64,000 bases of DNA from Paraburkholderia sp. BL23I1N1 (GTDB taxonomy: Bacteria; Pseudomonadota; Gammaproteobacteria; Burkholderiales; Burkholderiaceae), in contig NZ_RAPV01000001.1 of the NCBI RefSeq assembly GCF_003610295.1, positions 930,001 through 994,000 of the forward strand, read 5' to 3'. This document shows, piece after piece, positions 48,543-58,279 of the stretch. The notes beneath the pieces were generated by a model. That model was not told the DNA's origin. It saw only the letters and a program-made list of their open reading frames with translations, and made no database searches. Every line of letters begins with the position of its first letter. The stretch's first letter is position 1. Both the position numbers and the translations under genes were made by a program.

Positions 48543-48796
48543 ATATATCGCACAACAGGCTGATGGCGGTGCGGGAGGGCTCTGAATAAACCGTCCCGCC
48601 GTCATCCGGCCATTTTCTACACTGCGTTAGACGGCCGGTACGACTCTTTCAGCAAGCCGACCGTGCCAAAATTCATCCCGTGCGCACACGCAAACGTTCG
48701 CGCCCCATCTTTTTCGCCTAATCTGTAAGGCGACGCCTGCAACTCCGCCAGGACGGCAATTTGTACGCGTGGGCGCCTTTCATGTCAGTAATCCTG

Positions 48797-48835
48797 CTGT
48801 CACATCCGTTTCACGGTTAGTCACGTTACTGTCAC
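48797..48835 (+). promoter_or_regulatory. Double Pho box upstream of pstS
   Basis: Four PhoB half-sites in one direction: CTGTCAC (48797), GTTTCAC (48808), TAGTCAC (48818) and CTGTCAC (48829), spaced 11, 10 and 11 bases. This matches the 7+4+7 Pho box arrangement in tandem. TAAGCT about 11 bases downstream could be the -10 of a PhoB-activated promoter. Confidence 0.82.
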
Positions 48836-48872
48836 AAAGAGACCCTAAGCTTCGCGGTGTTCATGCTATTCG

Positions 48873-48899
48873 CTCACACCGTTCACACCGCTCACACCC
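48873..48899. repeat. 9-bp tandem repeat in the pstS leader
   Basis: YTCACACCG-type units at 48873, 48882 and 48891, ending just before the GGAGG ribosome binding site. Confidence 0.7.
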
Positions 48900-48910
48900 T
48901 TGGAGGTCTC

Positions 48911-49942
48911 ATGAAATTGATGCAAACCGTGTTCGCTGGCGTCGCTGGCGCGCTTTTCGCGATCGCAGCGCAAGCCGCAGACATCACCGGCGCGGGCAGC
49001 ACCTTCGCAGCACCGATCTACACGAAGTGGGCTGACGCCTACCAGAAGTCGGGCGGCGGCAAGGTCAACTATCAAGGTATTGGTTCGTCGGGCGGTATCA
49101 AGCAGATCGAAGCGAAGACCGTCGATTTCGCTGGCTCGGACGCTCCGCTGAAGGACGACGAACTCGCGAAGGCAGGTCTGTTCCAGTTCCCGACGGTTGT
49201 CGGTGGCGTGGTGCCGGCTATCAACGTGCCGGGCGTGAAGGCTGGTGAGTTGGCGTTGTCGGGCGAAGTCCTCGGCGACATCTACCTGGGCAAGATCAAG
49301 AAGTGGAATGATCCGGCAATCGCTGCGCTGAACCCGAAGATCAAGCTGCCGGATACCGACATCGCCGTGGTTCGCCGCGCTGACGGTTCGGGCACCACCT
49401 TCATCTGGACGAACTACCTGTCGAAGGTCAACGCAGACTGGAAGGCGAAGGTCGGCGAAGGCGCAACGGTCAGCTGGCCGACGGGCACGGGCGGCAAGGG
49501 CAACGACGGCGTCGCAGCTTTCGTTCAACGTCTGCCGGGCGCGATTGGCTACGTGGAATGGGCATACGCAAAGCAAAACCACATGACGTACGTCTCGATG
49601 AAGAACTCGACGGGCGCTGTGGTTGAGCCGAAGACGGAAACGTTCAAGGCAGCGGCTGCCGGTGCTGACTGGTCGAAGTCGTTCTACCAGATCCTGACGA
49701 ACGAGCCGGGCAAGGACGCATGGCCGATCGTCGGCGCAACCTTCGTGCTGCTGCACACGGCGCAGGAAAAGCCGGCGCAAGGCACGGAAACGCTGAAGTT
49801 CTTCGACTGGGCGTTCAAGAATGGCACCCAGGCTGCAAACGATCTGGACTACATCTCGTTGCCGGATTCGGTCACTGCGGAAATCCGCACGAAGTGGAAG
49901 TCGCAGGTGAAGGACGCTGCAGGCAAGCCGATCGCTGATTAA
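48911..49942 (+). CDS. pstS: Phosphate-binding protein PstS
   Basis: Periplasmic receptor of the high-affinity phosphate ABC importer. The 343-residue protein has a signal peptide ending IAAQAAD, with ATG 48911 placed nine bases after GGAGG. Phosphate-contact motifs [17 protein letters not shown] and [11 protein letters not shown] are present. It heads the pst operon behind a double Pho box. Two hairpins separate it from pstC and would favour excess pstS mRNA. Confidence 0.97.
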   Translation: MKLMQTVFAGVAGALFAIAAQAADITGAGSTFAAPIYTKWADAYQKSGGGKVNYQGIGSSGGIKQIEAKTVDFAGSDAPLKDDELAKAGLFQFPTVVGGVVPAINVPGVKAGELALSGEVLGDIYLGKIKKWNDPAIAALNPKIKLPDTDIAVVRRADGSGTTFIWTNYLSKVNADWKAKVGEGATVSWPTGTGGKGNDGVAAFVQRLPGAIGYVEWAYAKQNHMTYVSMKNSTGAVVEPKTETFKAAAAGADWSKSFYQILTNEPGKDAWPIVGATFVLLHTAQEKPAQGTETLKFFDWAFKNGTQAANDLDYISLPDSVTAEIRTKWKSQVKDAAGKPIAD

Positions 49943-49970
49943 GCGTTGCCGTAAAGCATCCAGCAAGACA

Positions 49971-50058
49971 TTGGCCGTCCTCATTCGAGGACGGCCAATG
50001 GCATTACCCCGGCGACATTACGCCAGCATTACCCGCCGTACGACAAGAGTCGTACGGC
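49971..50058 (+). other. Two hairpins between pstS and pstC
   Basis: Perfect 12-base stem TTGGCCGTCCTC / GAGGACGGCCAA (49971-49982, 49987-49998) and perfect 10-base stem GCCGTACGAC / GTCGTACGGC (50035-50044, 50049-50058). Neither has a T-tail, so they look like mRNA-stabilising or processing structures rather than terminators. Confidence 0.75.
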
Positions 50059-50085
50059 AACTGGAAACAGGTCAATCAGGCTCCC

Positions 50086-51087
50086 ATGTCCGATATCCAA
50101 TTAGCGTCTGGCGCGGCGAGATCGACACCGCCAGGCAGCACGTCCCAGCAGAAAGCGCCCAGCCGCGCCGGCGACGTCATTTTCGGCGGCCTTGCCCGTC
50201 TGGCCGCCATCATCACCCTGTTGCTGCTCGGCGGCATCATCGTTTCACTGATCGTCGCCTCCCTGCCGTCGATCAAACAGTTCGGCCTCGCGTTTCTTTG
50301 GACCTCCGACTGGGATCCACCTAGCAAGCAATTTGGCGCATTGGTGCCTATCTACGGCACGATCGCGACCTCGCTCATTGCACTCATCATCGCGGTGCCC
50401 GTCAGCTTCGGCATCGCGCTTTTCCTGACCGAACTCTCGCCCGCGTGGCTGCGCCGTCCGCTCGGCGTGGCCATCGAACTGCTCGCCGCGATCCCGTCGA
50501 TCGTCTACGGCATGTGGGGCCTGCTGGTGTTCGCGCCGATCTTCGCGCAGTGGTTCGAAAAGCCGCTTGGCGCCGTGCTGGGCGGCATCCCGTTCGTCGG
50601 CGCACTGTTTCAGGGCGCGCCGATCGGCATCGGTATTCTGTGCGCGGGTGTGATTCTCGCGATCATGATCATTCCGTACATCGCCTCGGTGATGCGCGAC
50701 GTGTTCGAAGTCACGCCGGTCCTGCTGAAGGAATCGGCGTACGGCATCGGCTGCACGACCTGGGAAGTGATGTGGAAGATCGTGCTGCCCTTCACCAAGA
50801 GCGGCGTGATCGGCGGCGTGATGCTCGGCCTCGGCCGCGCACTCGGCGAGACCATGGCGGTCACCTTCGTGATCGGCAACACCAACCTGCTCGATAACGT
50901 TTCGCTGTTTTCGCCGGGCAACAGCATTACCTCGGCACTCGCGAATGAGTTCGCGGAAGCGGATCCGGGTCTGCATACATCGGCGCTGATGGAACTCGGT
51001 TTGATCCTGTTTGTGATTACTTTTGTCGTGCTGGCGATCTCGAAGGTCATGCTGCTTCGTCTCGAAAAAGGGGAGGGCGCGAAATGA
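50086..51087 (+). CDS. pstC: Phosphate ABC transporter permease PstC
   Basis: Inner-membrane permease half. The 333-residue protein has a cytoplasmic N-terminus and about six membrane helices. The ABC-permease EAA-like loop reads [28 protein letters not shown] in pieces, preceding the final helices. Its last bases overlap pstA as ATGA, so translation is probably coupled. It works with PstA and PstB. Confidence 0.96.
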   Translation: MSDIQLASGAARSTPPGSTSQQKAPSRAGDVIFGGLARLAAIITLLLLGGIIVSLIVASLPSIKQFGLAFLWTSDWDPPSKQFGALVPIYGTIATSLIALIIAVPVSFGIALFLTELSPAWLRRPLGVAIELLAAIPSIVYGMWGLLVFAPIFAQWFEKPLGAVLGGIPFVGALFQGAPIGIGILCAGVILAIMIIPYIASVMRDVFEVTPVLLKESAYGIGCTTWEVMWKIVLPFTKSGVIGGVMLGLGRALGETMAVTFVIGNTNLLDNVSLFSPGNSITSALANEFAEADPGLHTSALMELGLILFVITFVVLAISKVMLLRLEKGEGAK

Positions 51088-51980
51088 GCCAGCCCACCTT
51101 GAATATGCCGGGTTCGAACGACGAAGCCGCGCTCGAAGCGATGCGCGTGCGTCTGCAAGGCCGCCGCCGCACGAAGAATGCGATTGCGCTGACCATGTCG
51201 CTCGCGGCCATGGCGTTCGGCCTGCTGTGGCTCGTGTGGATTCTTTATACGACCTTGCGTCTTGGCATCGGCGGCTTGTCGATCGAATTGTTCACGCAAT
51301 CCACGCCGCCGCCGAACACCGATGGCGGCGGTCTCGCCAACGCGATCGTCGGCAGTCTGATGCTGGTTGTGCTCGCGACCTTCGTCGGTACGCCGATCGG
51401 CATTCTGGCGGGCGTCTATCTTGCCGAATATGGCCAGAAGGGCTGGCTCGCCAGTATCACGCGTTTCATCAACGACATTCTGTTGTCGGCGCCGTCGATC
51501 GTGGTGGGTCTGTTCGTCTACGCGCTGGTCGTCGCGAAAATGGGTCACTTCAGCGGTTGGGCCGGCGTGTTCGCACTCGCGCTGCTGCAGATTCCGATCG
51601 TGATCCGCACGACGGAAAACATGCTGAAGCTGGTGCCGAATGCACTGCGTGAAGCCGCTTTCGCACTCGGCACGCCGAAGTGGAAGATGGTGTTGTCGAT
51701 CACGCTGAAGGCGTCGATCGCCGGTATCGTCACAGGTGTGCTGCTCGGCGTCGCACGTATTGCCGGTGAAACCGCGCCGCTGCTGTTCACCGCGCTGTCT
51801 AACCAGTTCTTCTCGATGAACATGAACCAGCCGGTCGCGAACCTGCCGGTCACGATCTACAAGTTCGCGATGAGCCCGTTTGCGCAATGGCAATCGCTCG
51901 CGTGGGCCGGTGTCTTCCTGATCACGCTCGCGGTGCTGGGATTGAACATCCTCGCGCGCACGATCTTTTCGAATAAGTAA
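51084..51980 (+). CDS. pstA: Phosphate ABC transporter permease PstA
   Basis: Second permease half, 298 residues with six membrane helices. The EAA-like loop ([12 protein letters not shown] followed by [14 protein letters not shown]) docks on PstB. The start overlaps the pstC stop by four bases. pstB starts 17 bases after the stop. Confidence 0.96.
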   Translation: MSQPTLNMPGSNDEAALEAMRVRLQGRRRTKNAIALTMSLAAMAFGLLWLVWILYTTLRLGIGGLSIELFTQSTPPPNTDGGGLANAIVGSLMLVVLATFVGTPIGILAGVYLAEYGQKGWLASITRFINDILLSAPSIVVGLFVYALVVAKMGHFSGWAGVFALALLQIPIVIRTTENMLKLVPNALREAAFALGTPKWKMVLSITLKASIAGIVTGVLLGVARIAGETAPLLFTALSNQFFSMNMNQPVANLPVTIYKFAMSPFAQWQSLAWAGVFLITLAVLGLNILARTIFSNK

Positions 51981-51997
51981 GGGCGGAGTCTAATCCG

Positions 51998-52846
51998 ATG
52001 AATATGGCAGAAACTCAAATCAATCCGACCGCGCGTCCGACGGCGCCCGCCGGTTTCGATCCCGCCCAAAGCGGCCAGGCGCAAGCGCCGTCGCGTCCGA
52101 AAATCGAGATCAACGACCTGAACTTCTTTTACGGGAAGTATCACGCGTTGAAGAACATCAATCTGCATGTTCCCGAAGGCAAGGTGACCGCGTTCATCGG
52201 CCCGTCGGGTTGCGGCAAATCCACCTTGCTGCGCACGCTCAACAAGATGTACGCGCTCTATCCGGAGCAGCGCGCCGAAGGCGAGATCCTGATGGACGGC
52301 GAAAACCTGCTGACCTCCAAGCGCGATATTTCGCTGCTGCGCGCGCGGATCGGCATGGTGTTCCAGAAGCCGACGCCGTTTCCGATGTCGATCTACGACA
52401 ACATCGCGTTCGGCGTGAAGATGTTCGAAACGCTGCCGCGCTCGGAAATGGACGACCGCGTGGAGTGGGCGTTGACCAAGGCCGCGCTGTGGAACGAAGT
52501 GAAGGACAAGTTGGGCCAGAGCGGCTACGGTCTGTCCGGCGGCCAGCAGCAGCGTCTGTGCATCGCGCGCGGTATCGCGATCCGTCCCGAAGTGCTGCTG
52601 CTCGACGAGCCGTGCTCCGCGCTGGATCCGATTTCCACGGGCCGTATCGAAGAGCTGATCGCCGAATTGAAGAGCGATTACACGGTGGTGATCGTCACTC
52701 ACAACATGCAGCAGGCTGCGCGCTGTTCGGACTACACTGCCTATATGTACCTCGGCGAACTGATCGAATTCGGCGACACCGAAAAGATCTTCATCAAGCC
52801 GCTCCGCAAGGAAACCGAGGACTACATCACCGGCCGCTTCGGCTAA
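51998..52846 (+). CDS. pstB: Phosphate ABC transporter ATPase PstB
   Basis: ATPase of the phosphate importer. The 282-residue protein has Walker [10 protein letters not shown], the Q-loop [10 protein letters not shown], signature LSGGQQQRL, Walker [14 protein letters not shown] and the switch His in VIVTHNMQQ. About 30 residues precede the family core. It also contributes to PhoR signalling through the PstSCAB-PhoU complex. Confidence 0.97.
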   Translation: MNMAETQINPTARPTAPAGFDPAQSGQAQAPSRPKIEINDLNFFYGKYHALKNINLHVPEGKVTAFIGPSGCGKSTLLRTLNKMYALYPEQRAEGEILMDGENLLTSKRDISLLRARIGMVFQKPTPFPMSIYDNIAFGVKMFETLPRSEMDDRVEWALTKAALWNEVKDKLGQSGYGLSGGQQQRLCIARGIAIRPEVLLLDEPCSALDPISTGRIEELIAELKSDYTVVIVTHNMQQAARCSDYTAYMYLGELIEFGDTEKIFIKPLRKETEDYITGRFG

Positions 52847-52878
52847 GCCGTCGACGAGCAAAAACAAGGGAGTACGAC

Positions 52879-53583
52879 ATGTCCGATAAGCATCTGTCCA
52901 GCCAGTTCGACGCCGATCTGAACCTCGTTTCGTCGAAGGTCCTTGAAATGGGCGGCCTGGTCGAGTCGCAGATCGTCAACGCGATGATCGCACTCAACAA
53001 CTTCGACCTCGACGTCGCCGAACAGGTGATCGCGGCCGAAGAGCGCCTGAACACGATGGAAGTCGAGATCGACGAAGAGTGCAGCAACATCATCGCGCGC
53101 CGTCAGCCGGCCGCACGTGACCTGCGCCTCCTGATCGCGATCTCGAAGACCATCACGAATCTCGAACGCGCCGGCGACGAAGCTGAAAAAATCGCCAAGC
53201 GCACCAAGCGTCTGATGGAAGACGGCGCCTCGCGCACCATCAATATCGCCGAGATCAAGTTGTCGGGCGAAATGGCGGTGTCGATCCTGCGCCGCGCGCT
53301 GGACGCATTTGCGCGTCTGGACACGGTGGCCGCCGCGCAGATCGTGCGCGACGACAAGGCGATCGACGAGGAATTCCGGGCTTTCGTTCGCAAGCTGATT
53401 TCGTACATGACTGAAGATCCGCGTTCGATTTCGGTGGGCCTCGATTTCCTGTTCATCGCCAAGGCGATCGAACGGATCGGCGACCACGCGAAGAACATCG
53501 CTGAATTCATCATCTACATTGTGAAGGGCACCGACGTGCGGCACAAATCGCGCGACGCGCTCGAACGCGAAGCACTCAGTTAA
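52879..53583 (+). CDS. phoU: Phosphate signalling regulator PhoU
   Basis: Represses the Pho response when phosphate is ample, acting between PstSCAB and PhoR. The 234-residue protein is all-helical with two homologous three-helix repeats, each holding a metal-binding E/DxxxD motif (ERAGDEAEK and ERIGDHAKN). A good AGGGAG site precedes ATG 52879; the longer open frame upstream lies inside pstB. phoB follows 25 bases later. Confidence 0.96.
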   Translation: MSDKHLSSQFDADLNLVSSKVLEMGGLVESQIVNAMIALNNFDLDVAEQVIAAEERLNTMEVEIDEECSNIIARRQPAARDLRLLIAISKTITNLERAGDEAEKIAKRTKRLMEDGASRTINIAEIKLSGEMAVSILRRALDAFARLDTVAAAQIVRDDKAIDEEFRAFVRKLISYMTEDPRSISVGLDFLFIAKAIERIGDHAKNIAEFIIYIVKGTDVRHKSRDALEREALS

Positions 53584-53608
53584 TCAGTTATAAGGATCAG
53601 AGGTGCCG

Positions 53609-54310
53609 ATGCCCAGCAGCATTCTCGTCATTGAAGATGAGCCCGCAATTTCCGAACTGATTTCGGTCAATCTTCAACACGCCGGACACTGCCCGATTCG
53701 CGCGTACAACGCGGAGCAGGCGCAAAACCTGATCAGCGACGTATTGCCCGACCTCGTGCTGCTCGACTGGATGTTGCCGGGCAAGTCAGGCATTGCGTTC
53801 GCCCGCGATCTGCGCAACAACGAGCGCACCAAGCACATTCCGATCATCATGCTGACCGCGCGCGGCGATGAACAGGACAAGGTGCTCGGCCTCGAAATCG
53901 GTGCCGACGACTACGTCACCAAGCCGTTTTCGCCGAAAGAGCTGATGGCGCGCATCAAGGCGGTGTTGCGCCGCCGCGCCCCGCAATTGACCGAAGACCT
54001 GGTGGCGATCAACGGTCTGAAGCTCGATCCGGCGACGCACCGCGTGGCCGCCCATGCGGAAGGCAGCGAGATCAAGCTCGACCTCGGCCCGACCGAATTC
54101 CGTCTGCTGCACTTCTTCATGACGCACCCGGAGCGCGTGCACAGCCGGACGCAACTGCTCGATCAGGTGTGGGGCGACCACGTGTTCGTCGAAGAGCGCA
54201 CAGTGGACGTGCACATCAAGCGTCTGCGCGCGGCGCTCAAGCCGGCCGGCTGCGATGCTATGATTGAGACGGTACGCGGCAGCGGCTACCGGCTCGCGAA
54301 GAGCGCCTGA
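53609..54310 (+). CDS. phoB: Phosphate response regulator PhoB
   Basis: OmpR-type response regulator activating Pho genes. The 233-residue protein has a receiver domain (EDE, phosphoacceptor in LVLLDWMLPG, Thr in MLTARG, Lys in VTKPFSP) and a winged-helix DNA-binding domain ending RGSGYRLA. The recognition helix contains RTVDVHIKRLRAAL. ATG 53609 is preferred to the GTG at 53603. phoR follows, the usual order. Confidence 0.96.
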   Translation: MPSSILVIEDEPAISELISVNLQHAGHCPIRAYNAEQAQNLISDVLPDLVLLDWMLPGKSGIAFARDLRNNERTKHIPIIMLTARGDEQDKVLGLEIGADDYVTKPFSPKELMARIKAVLRRRAPQLTEDLVAINGLKLDPATHRVAAHAEGSEIKLDLGPTEFRLLHFFMTHPERVHSRTQLLDQVWGDHVFVEERTVDVHIKRLRAALKPAGCDAMIETVRGSGYRLAKSA

Positions 54311-54383
54311 GTTTGCGGTAGTGCGAGTGGCGGTGTTTTAGCCGCGCGCGTTACGGTTGCCGCATACGTCTTGCAGGCCACAT

Positions 54384-54413
54384 CGGTTACTTCGGGTACC
54401 CCGGTTACTTCGG
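54384..54413. repeat. Short direct repeat between phoB and phoR
   Basis: CGGTTACTTCGG occurs at 54384 and 54402. Minor and of unknown meaning. Confidence 0.55.
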
Positions 54414-54476
54414 TTACGTTAGGCGCCGCGGTTTTCAGATGCCGGCGTGTACGGTTTTCTCTTCGATCGCTAGAAC

Positions 54477-55790
54477 ATGAACATCATCTGGGCGCGCTCC
54501 ATCGTGTCGGTCGTGCTGCTGGCTGTTCTGTGCGTGGTGGTCGGCGCACTCCTGAACGTCAAGGCAGGGCTGATCCTCGCGATTGTCATGCTGCTCGCGC
54601 AGAGCCTCTTCAGCACCTTTCACAAGCAGCGTTTGTGGCGCCTGCTCGACGCGCCGGTCTACGGCGAAGTGCCGAGCGCTCCCGGCATCTGGGGCGAAAT
54701 CTACTACCGTCTGCATAAGCTCGCGAAGCGCTGGCATGCGCAGGTGCGTCAGGTCGAGCAGCAGCATTCGCGTTTCATCCAGGCAATCCAGGCTTCGCCG
54801 AATGGCGTCGCGATGCTCGACGATCACGATCAGATCGAGTGGTGCAACGCGATTTCCGAACTTCATTTCGGACTCGATGCGAAACGCGATCTGCGCCAGC
54901 ACATCACGCACCTGGTGCGTCAGCCCGATTTCGTGCGCTATCTGAATTCGCAGCGCTACGAACAGATGCTGATCATGCGCGGCATGGGCGACAAGCGCCA
55001 GAACGTGCTGTCGGTGCAGGTGTTCCCGTACGGCGAAAATCGCAAGCTGGTGCTGTCGCAAGACATCACCGAGCTGGAGCGTACCGACGCGATGCGGCGT
55101 GACTTCGTCGCCAATGTCTCGCATGAACTGAAGACGCCGCTGACCGTGCTGTCGGGTTTTCTCGAGACGATGCGGGAACTGCCGTTGGGCGAAGCCGAGC
55201 GCGCGCGCTACCTCGAACTGATGGAGCAGCAGGCCTCGCGGATGCGTCATATCGTCAACGACTTGCTGGTGCTCGCAAAGCTCGAAGGCGACAACAAGCC
55301 GCCGAGCGATCAGATGATCGATATGCGCGCGGTGCTGCGGCATCTGAAAGACGACGCGGAAAGCCTGTCGAGCGACCATCACAAGATCGTGTTCGACGCC
55401 GACGAAGGACTTACCGTCACCGGCGTGGAAACGGAGATACTCAGTGCGCTTGGCAACCTCGTGACCAATGCGATCCGCTACACGCCGGACGGCGGTGCGA
55501 TTGTGGTGACGTGGCACACCAACGGCGGCAGTGCGGTTTTTTCGGTCGCGGACAGTGGCTTGGGGATTCCGGCTGCGGACATTCCGCGTTTGACCGAGCG
55601 CTTCTATCGCGTCGACCGCAGCCGCTCGCGGGATACGGGCGGTACGGGCCTTGGTCTCGCCATCGTCAAGCATGTGCTGCAACGGCACGATGCGCAACTC
55701 GATGTGAAGAGCGAAGAGGGGCGTGGCAGCACGTTCACCGTGCGCTTCCCGGTGTATCGCACGGCGCGCCGGCAACCGGCGCCGGTCTAA
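54477..55790 (+). CDS. phoR: Phosphate regulon sensor kinase PhoR
   Basis: Membrane histidine kinase that phosphorylates PhoB. The 437-residue protein has two hydrophobic segments near the N-terminus (about 7-25 and 28-46), a PAS-like region around residues 95-200, the H-box VSHELKTPLTVLSGF with the phosphorylated His, and the ATPase N, G1 (DSGLGIPA), F and G2 (GTGLGLAIV) boxes. No large periplasmic domain is seen, in line with control through PstSCAB-PhoU. Terminator at 55803. Confidence 0.95.
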   Translation: MNIIWARSIVSVVLLAVLCVVVGALLNVKAGLILAIVMLLAQSLFSTFHKQRLWRLLDAPVYGEVPSAPGIWGEIYYRLHKLAKRWHAQVRQVEQQHSRFIQAIQASPNGVAMLDDHDQIEWCNAISELHFGLDAKRDLRQHITHLVRQPDFVRYLNSQRYEQMLIMRGMGDKRQNVLSVQVFPYGENRKLVLSQDITELERTDAMRRDFVANVSHELKTPLTVLSGFLETMRELPLGEAERARYLELMEQQASRMRHIVNDLLVLAKLEGDNKPPSDQMIDMRAVLRHLKDDAESLSSDHHKIVFDADEGLTVTGVETEILSALGNLVTNAIRYTPDGGAIVVTWHTNGGSAVFSVADSGLGIPAADIPRLTERFYRVDRSRSRDTGGTGLGLAIVKHVLQRHDAQLDVKSEEGRGSTFTVRFPVYRTARRQPAPV

Positions 55791-55802
55791 GGATTTTGGC
55801 CT

Positions 55803-55839
55803 AAAAAAAGCCCGCCTGTAGCAAAGGCGGGCTTTTTTT
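55803..55839. terminator. Terminator between phoR and ppk
   Basis: 15-base stem AAAAAAAGCCCGCCT / AGGCGGGCTTTTTTT (55803-55817 and 55825-55839). It lies between convergent genes and can serve both. Confidence 0.93.
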
Positions 55840-55899
55840 ATTGAGCGCCGCTGCTTAAGCGGCGCGCGAACACAAACAGGCAATCACGCGTTCACGAAC

Positions 55900-57963
55900 T
55901 CACGTGCAGAATTTTCCCAGCAGACTCATCTGCGCATTGCGCGACGATTTACCCGGCCGCCGGCGCCGATAGTGACCGTCGCTTTGCATCAGCCACGCTG
56001 ACTGGTTGTCGCCGAGAAACGCCGACAGGCCTTCGGCAATCACACGCCGCTTCAAGCGACGGTTGTTGACCGGGAACGCCACTTCCACACGCCGGAAGAA
56101 ATTACGGTCCATCCAGTCGGCGCTCGACAGATACACCTGTTCCTTGCCTTCGTCGTAGAAATAGAAGATGCGGTGATGTTCGAGGAAACGCCCGACAATC
56201 GAACGCACCGTGATGTTCTCCGACAAACCCGGCACACCCGGTTGCAACGAACACACGCCGCGCACGATCAGATCGATCTTCACGCCGGCCTGAGATGCTT
56301 CGTACAGCTCGGCAATCACGGTGGGTTCGAGCAGCGCGTTCATCTTCGCGACGATGCGCGCCTTCTTGCCGGCACGCGCATGATCGGCTTCCGCGCGAAT
56401 TGCGTCGACCAGTTTCGGATGCAGTGTGAACGGCGACTGCCACAACTCATGCAGCCTCAGTTCCCCGCCAATGCCGGTCAATTGCTGGAACACGTGATGC
56501 ACGTCTTCGCAGATCTTCTGATCGGCGGTCATCAGAGCGAAGTCGGTATAAAGACGCGCCGTGCGCGGGTGATAGTTGCCGGTGCCAAGGTGCACGTAAC
56601 GCTTGAGCGTTGTCTTGCCGCCCGACGACACGCGCCGCACGATCAGCATCATCTTCGCGTGGCACTTGTGGCCCACCACGCCGTATACGACATGCGCTCC
56701 CACCGCTTCAAGCTGGGACGCCCAGTTGATGTTGGTTTCTTCGTCGAAACGCGCGAGCAGTTCGACCACCACCGTCACTTCCTTGCCGTTGCGCGCGGCT
56801 TGCATCAGCGCGTCCATCAGCGGGGAGTCGGTGCCGGTGCGATAGATGGTCTGCTTGATAGCCATCACATTCGGGTCTTTAGCCGCCTGCAACAGCAACT
56901 CGAGCACCGGCTGAAAGCTCTCGTAAGGATGATGCAGCAGCACGTCGCCCTGATCGATCACATCGAACATGTTCGCGGCGTTGGCGATCTGTGACGGAAT
57001 CGCGGGGATGTGCGGCACGAACTTCAGGTCGGGCCGGTCTACCATCTCCGGCAATTGCATCAGCCGGACCAGATTGACGGGTCCGTTGACGAAATAACAA
57101 TCCTTGGTGGTCAGGCTGCTTTCGTCGAGCAGGCGCCGCACGACATGCTCGGGCGTTTCCGCCGACACTTCGAGCCGCACCGCGTTGCCCAGATGCCGCG
57201 CCGGCAGTTCACCCTGCAACGCGACACGCAGATTGGTGATTTCGTCTTCGTCGACGAACAGTTCGCTGTTGCGCGTGATACGAAACTGATTACAGGTGCG
57301 CACCACCAGATGCGGGAACAGCTCGCCGACAAAGCGCTGCAGCAACGAGCTCAGCAGCACGAAGCCATGCGGATAGCCCGACAGTTCCTGCGGCATGCGC
57401 ACGAGCCGCGGCAACGCACGCGGCGCCTGCACGATGCCCATCATCGCCTGGCGGCCGAACGCGTCCTTGCCTTCGAGTTCGACGACGAAATTCAGGCTCT
57501 TGTTGAGCACGCGCGGAAACGGGTGAGCCGGATCGAGGCCGATCGGCGTGAGCACCGGCAGCAGTTCGTCGAAGAAGTAGTTGCGCGCCCATTCGGTCTG
57601 CGTTTCGTTCCACGCTTCGGTGCCGTGAAAATAGATGCCTTCTGTCTCGAGCGCGGTGAACACCGTGTCGTGCAGCATGGTGTACTGGCGATGCACGAGC
57701 CTCTGTGCGCGCTCGACCACGAGGTCGTACACGTGCTGCAACGACATACCGTCCGGCGACATCGCACCGGGGTTGTCGCGCATCTGTTCCTGCAGTCCGG
57801 CCATGCGGACTTCGAAGAATTCGTCGAGGTTGCTACTGGTAATGCAGATGAAGCGCAGGCGTTCGAGCAAAGGGACGGCAGGGTCGGCAGCTTGTGCCAA
57901 CACGCGCTCGTTGAAACCCAGAATGCCCAGCTCGCGATTCAATAAGGGGTAGCGGATGGACAT
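55900..57963 (-). CDS. ppk1: Polyphosphate kinase 1
   Basis: Makes long-chain polyphosphate from ATP. The 687-residue protein has the N-terminal domain start YPLLNRELGILGFNERVLAQ, the head region, and two PLD-like catalytic domains with the autophosphorylated His in VVGHKCHAKMML and DWMDRNFFRRVEVAFPV near the end. ATG 57963 gives the normal family length; the frame is open to GTG 58020, which would add 19 residues. It is divergent from ppx and convergent with phoR. Confidence 0.95.
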   Translation of the reverse strand: MSIRYPLLNRELGILGFNERVLAQAADPAVPLLERLRFICITSSNLDEFFEVRMAGLQEQMRDNPGAMSPDGMSLQHVYDLVVERAQRLVHRQYTMLHDTVFTALETEGIYFHGTEAWNETQTEWARNYFFDELLPVLTPIGLDPAHPFPRVLNKSLNFVVELEGKDAFGRQAMMGIVQAPRALPRLVRMPQELSGYPHGFVLLSSLLQRFVGELFPHLVVRTCNQFRITRNSELFVDEDEITNLRVALQGELPARHLGNAVRLEVSAETPEHVVRRLLDESSLTTKDCYFVNGPVNLVRLMQLPEMVDRPDLKFVPHIPAIPSQIANAANMFDVIDQGDVLLHHPYESFQPVLELLLQAAKDPNVMAIKQTIYRTGTDSPLMDALMQAARNGKEVTVVVELLARFDEETNINWASQLEAVGAHVVYGVVGHKCHAKMMLIVRRVSSGGKTTLKRYVHLGTGNYHPRTARLYTDFALMTADQKICEDVHHVFQQLTGIGGELRLHELWQSPFTLHPKLVDAIRAEADHARAGKKARIVAKMNALLEPTVIAELYEASQAGVKIDLIVRGVCSLQPGVPGLSENITVRSIVGRFLEHHRIFYFYDEGKEQVYLSSADWMDRNFFRRVEVAFPVNNRRLKRRVIAEGLSAFLGDNQSAWLMQSDGHYRRRRPGKSSRNAQMSLLGKFCT

Positions 57964-58026
57964 CGGCAGCGAGAATGGAATGTCAGGAGGGGAGACGAAA
58001 AGACGCTCGGAAATTCTCACAGTATG

Positions 58027-58097
58027 ATGGCGTTGTTATGACATTTGCAGTGTTATAAATTGTACGCCGTATTCGTCGCGTGTCGTAATTATGACGC
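58027..58097. promoter_or_regulatory. Possible Pho boxes between ppk and ppx
   Basis: On the minus strand, ATGTCATAACAACGCCAT (58044-58027) and GCGTCATAATTACGACAC (58097-58080) match about 12-13 of 18 Pho box positions, with intact GTCATAA cores. They sit in the shared ppk-ppx promoter region. Weaker than the pstS boxes. Confidence 0.4.
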
Positions 58098-58279
58098 AGT
58101 GCATATGGGACCATAGGGCACCCCCATTACTGCGAGGCGACATCGTGAGGCCCGGTACGCTTAGAATGGCGTCTTTGAACAGCGCGGCCGGCCATAAGGC
58201 GCCCAAGGCATCACGTGGACATCCGGCACCTTCCACGTCCAACGCCGCCGCGCACGCGCGCATGGAGTCCGCTTACTCG

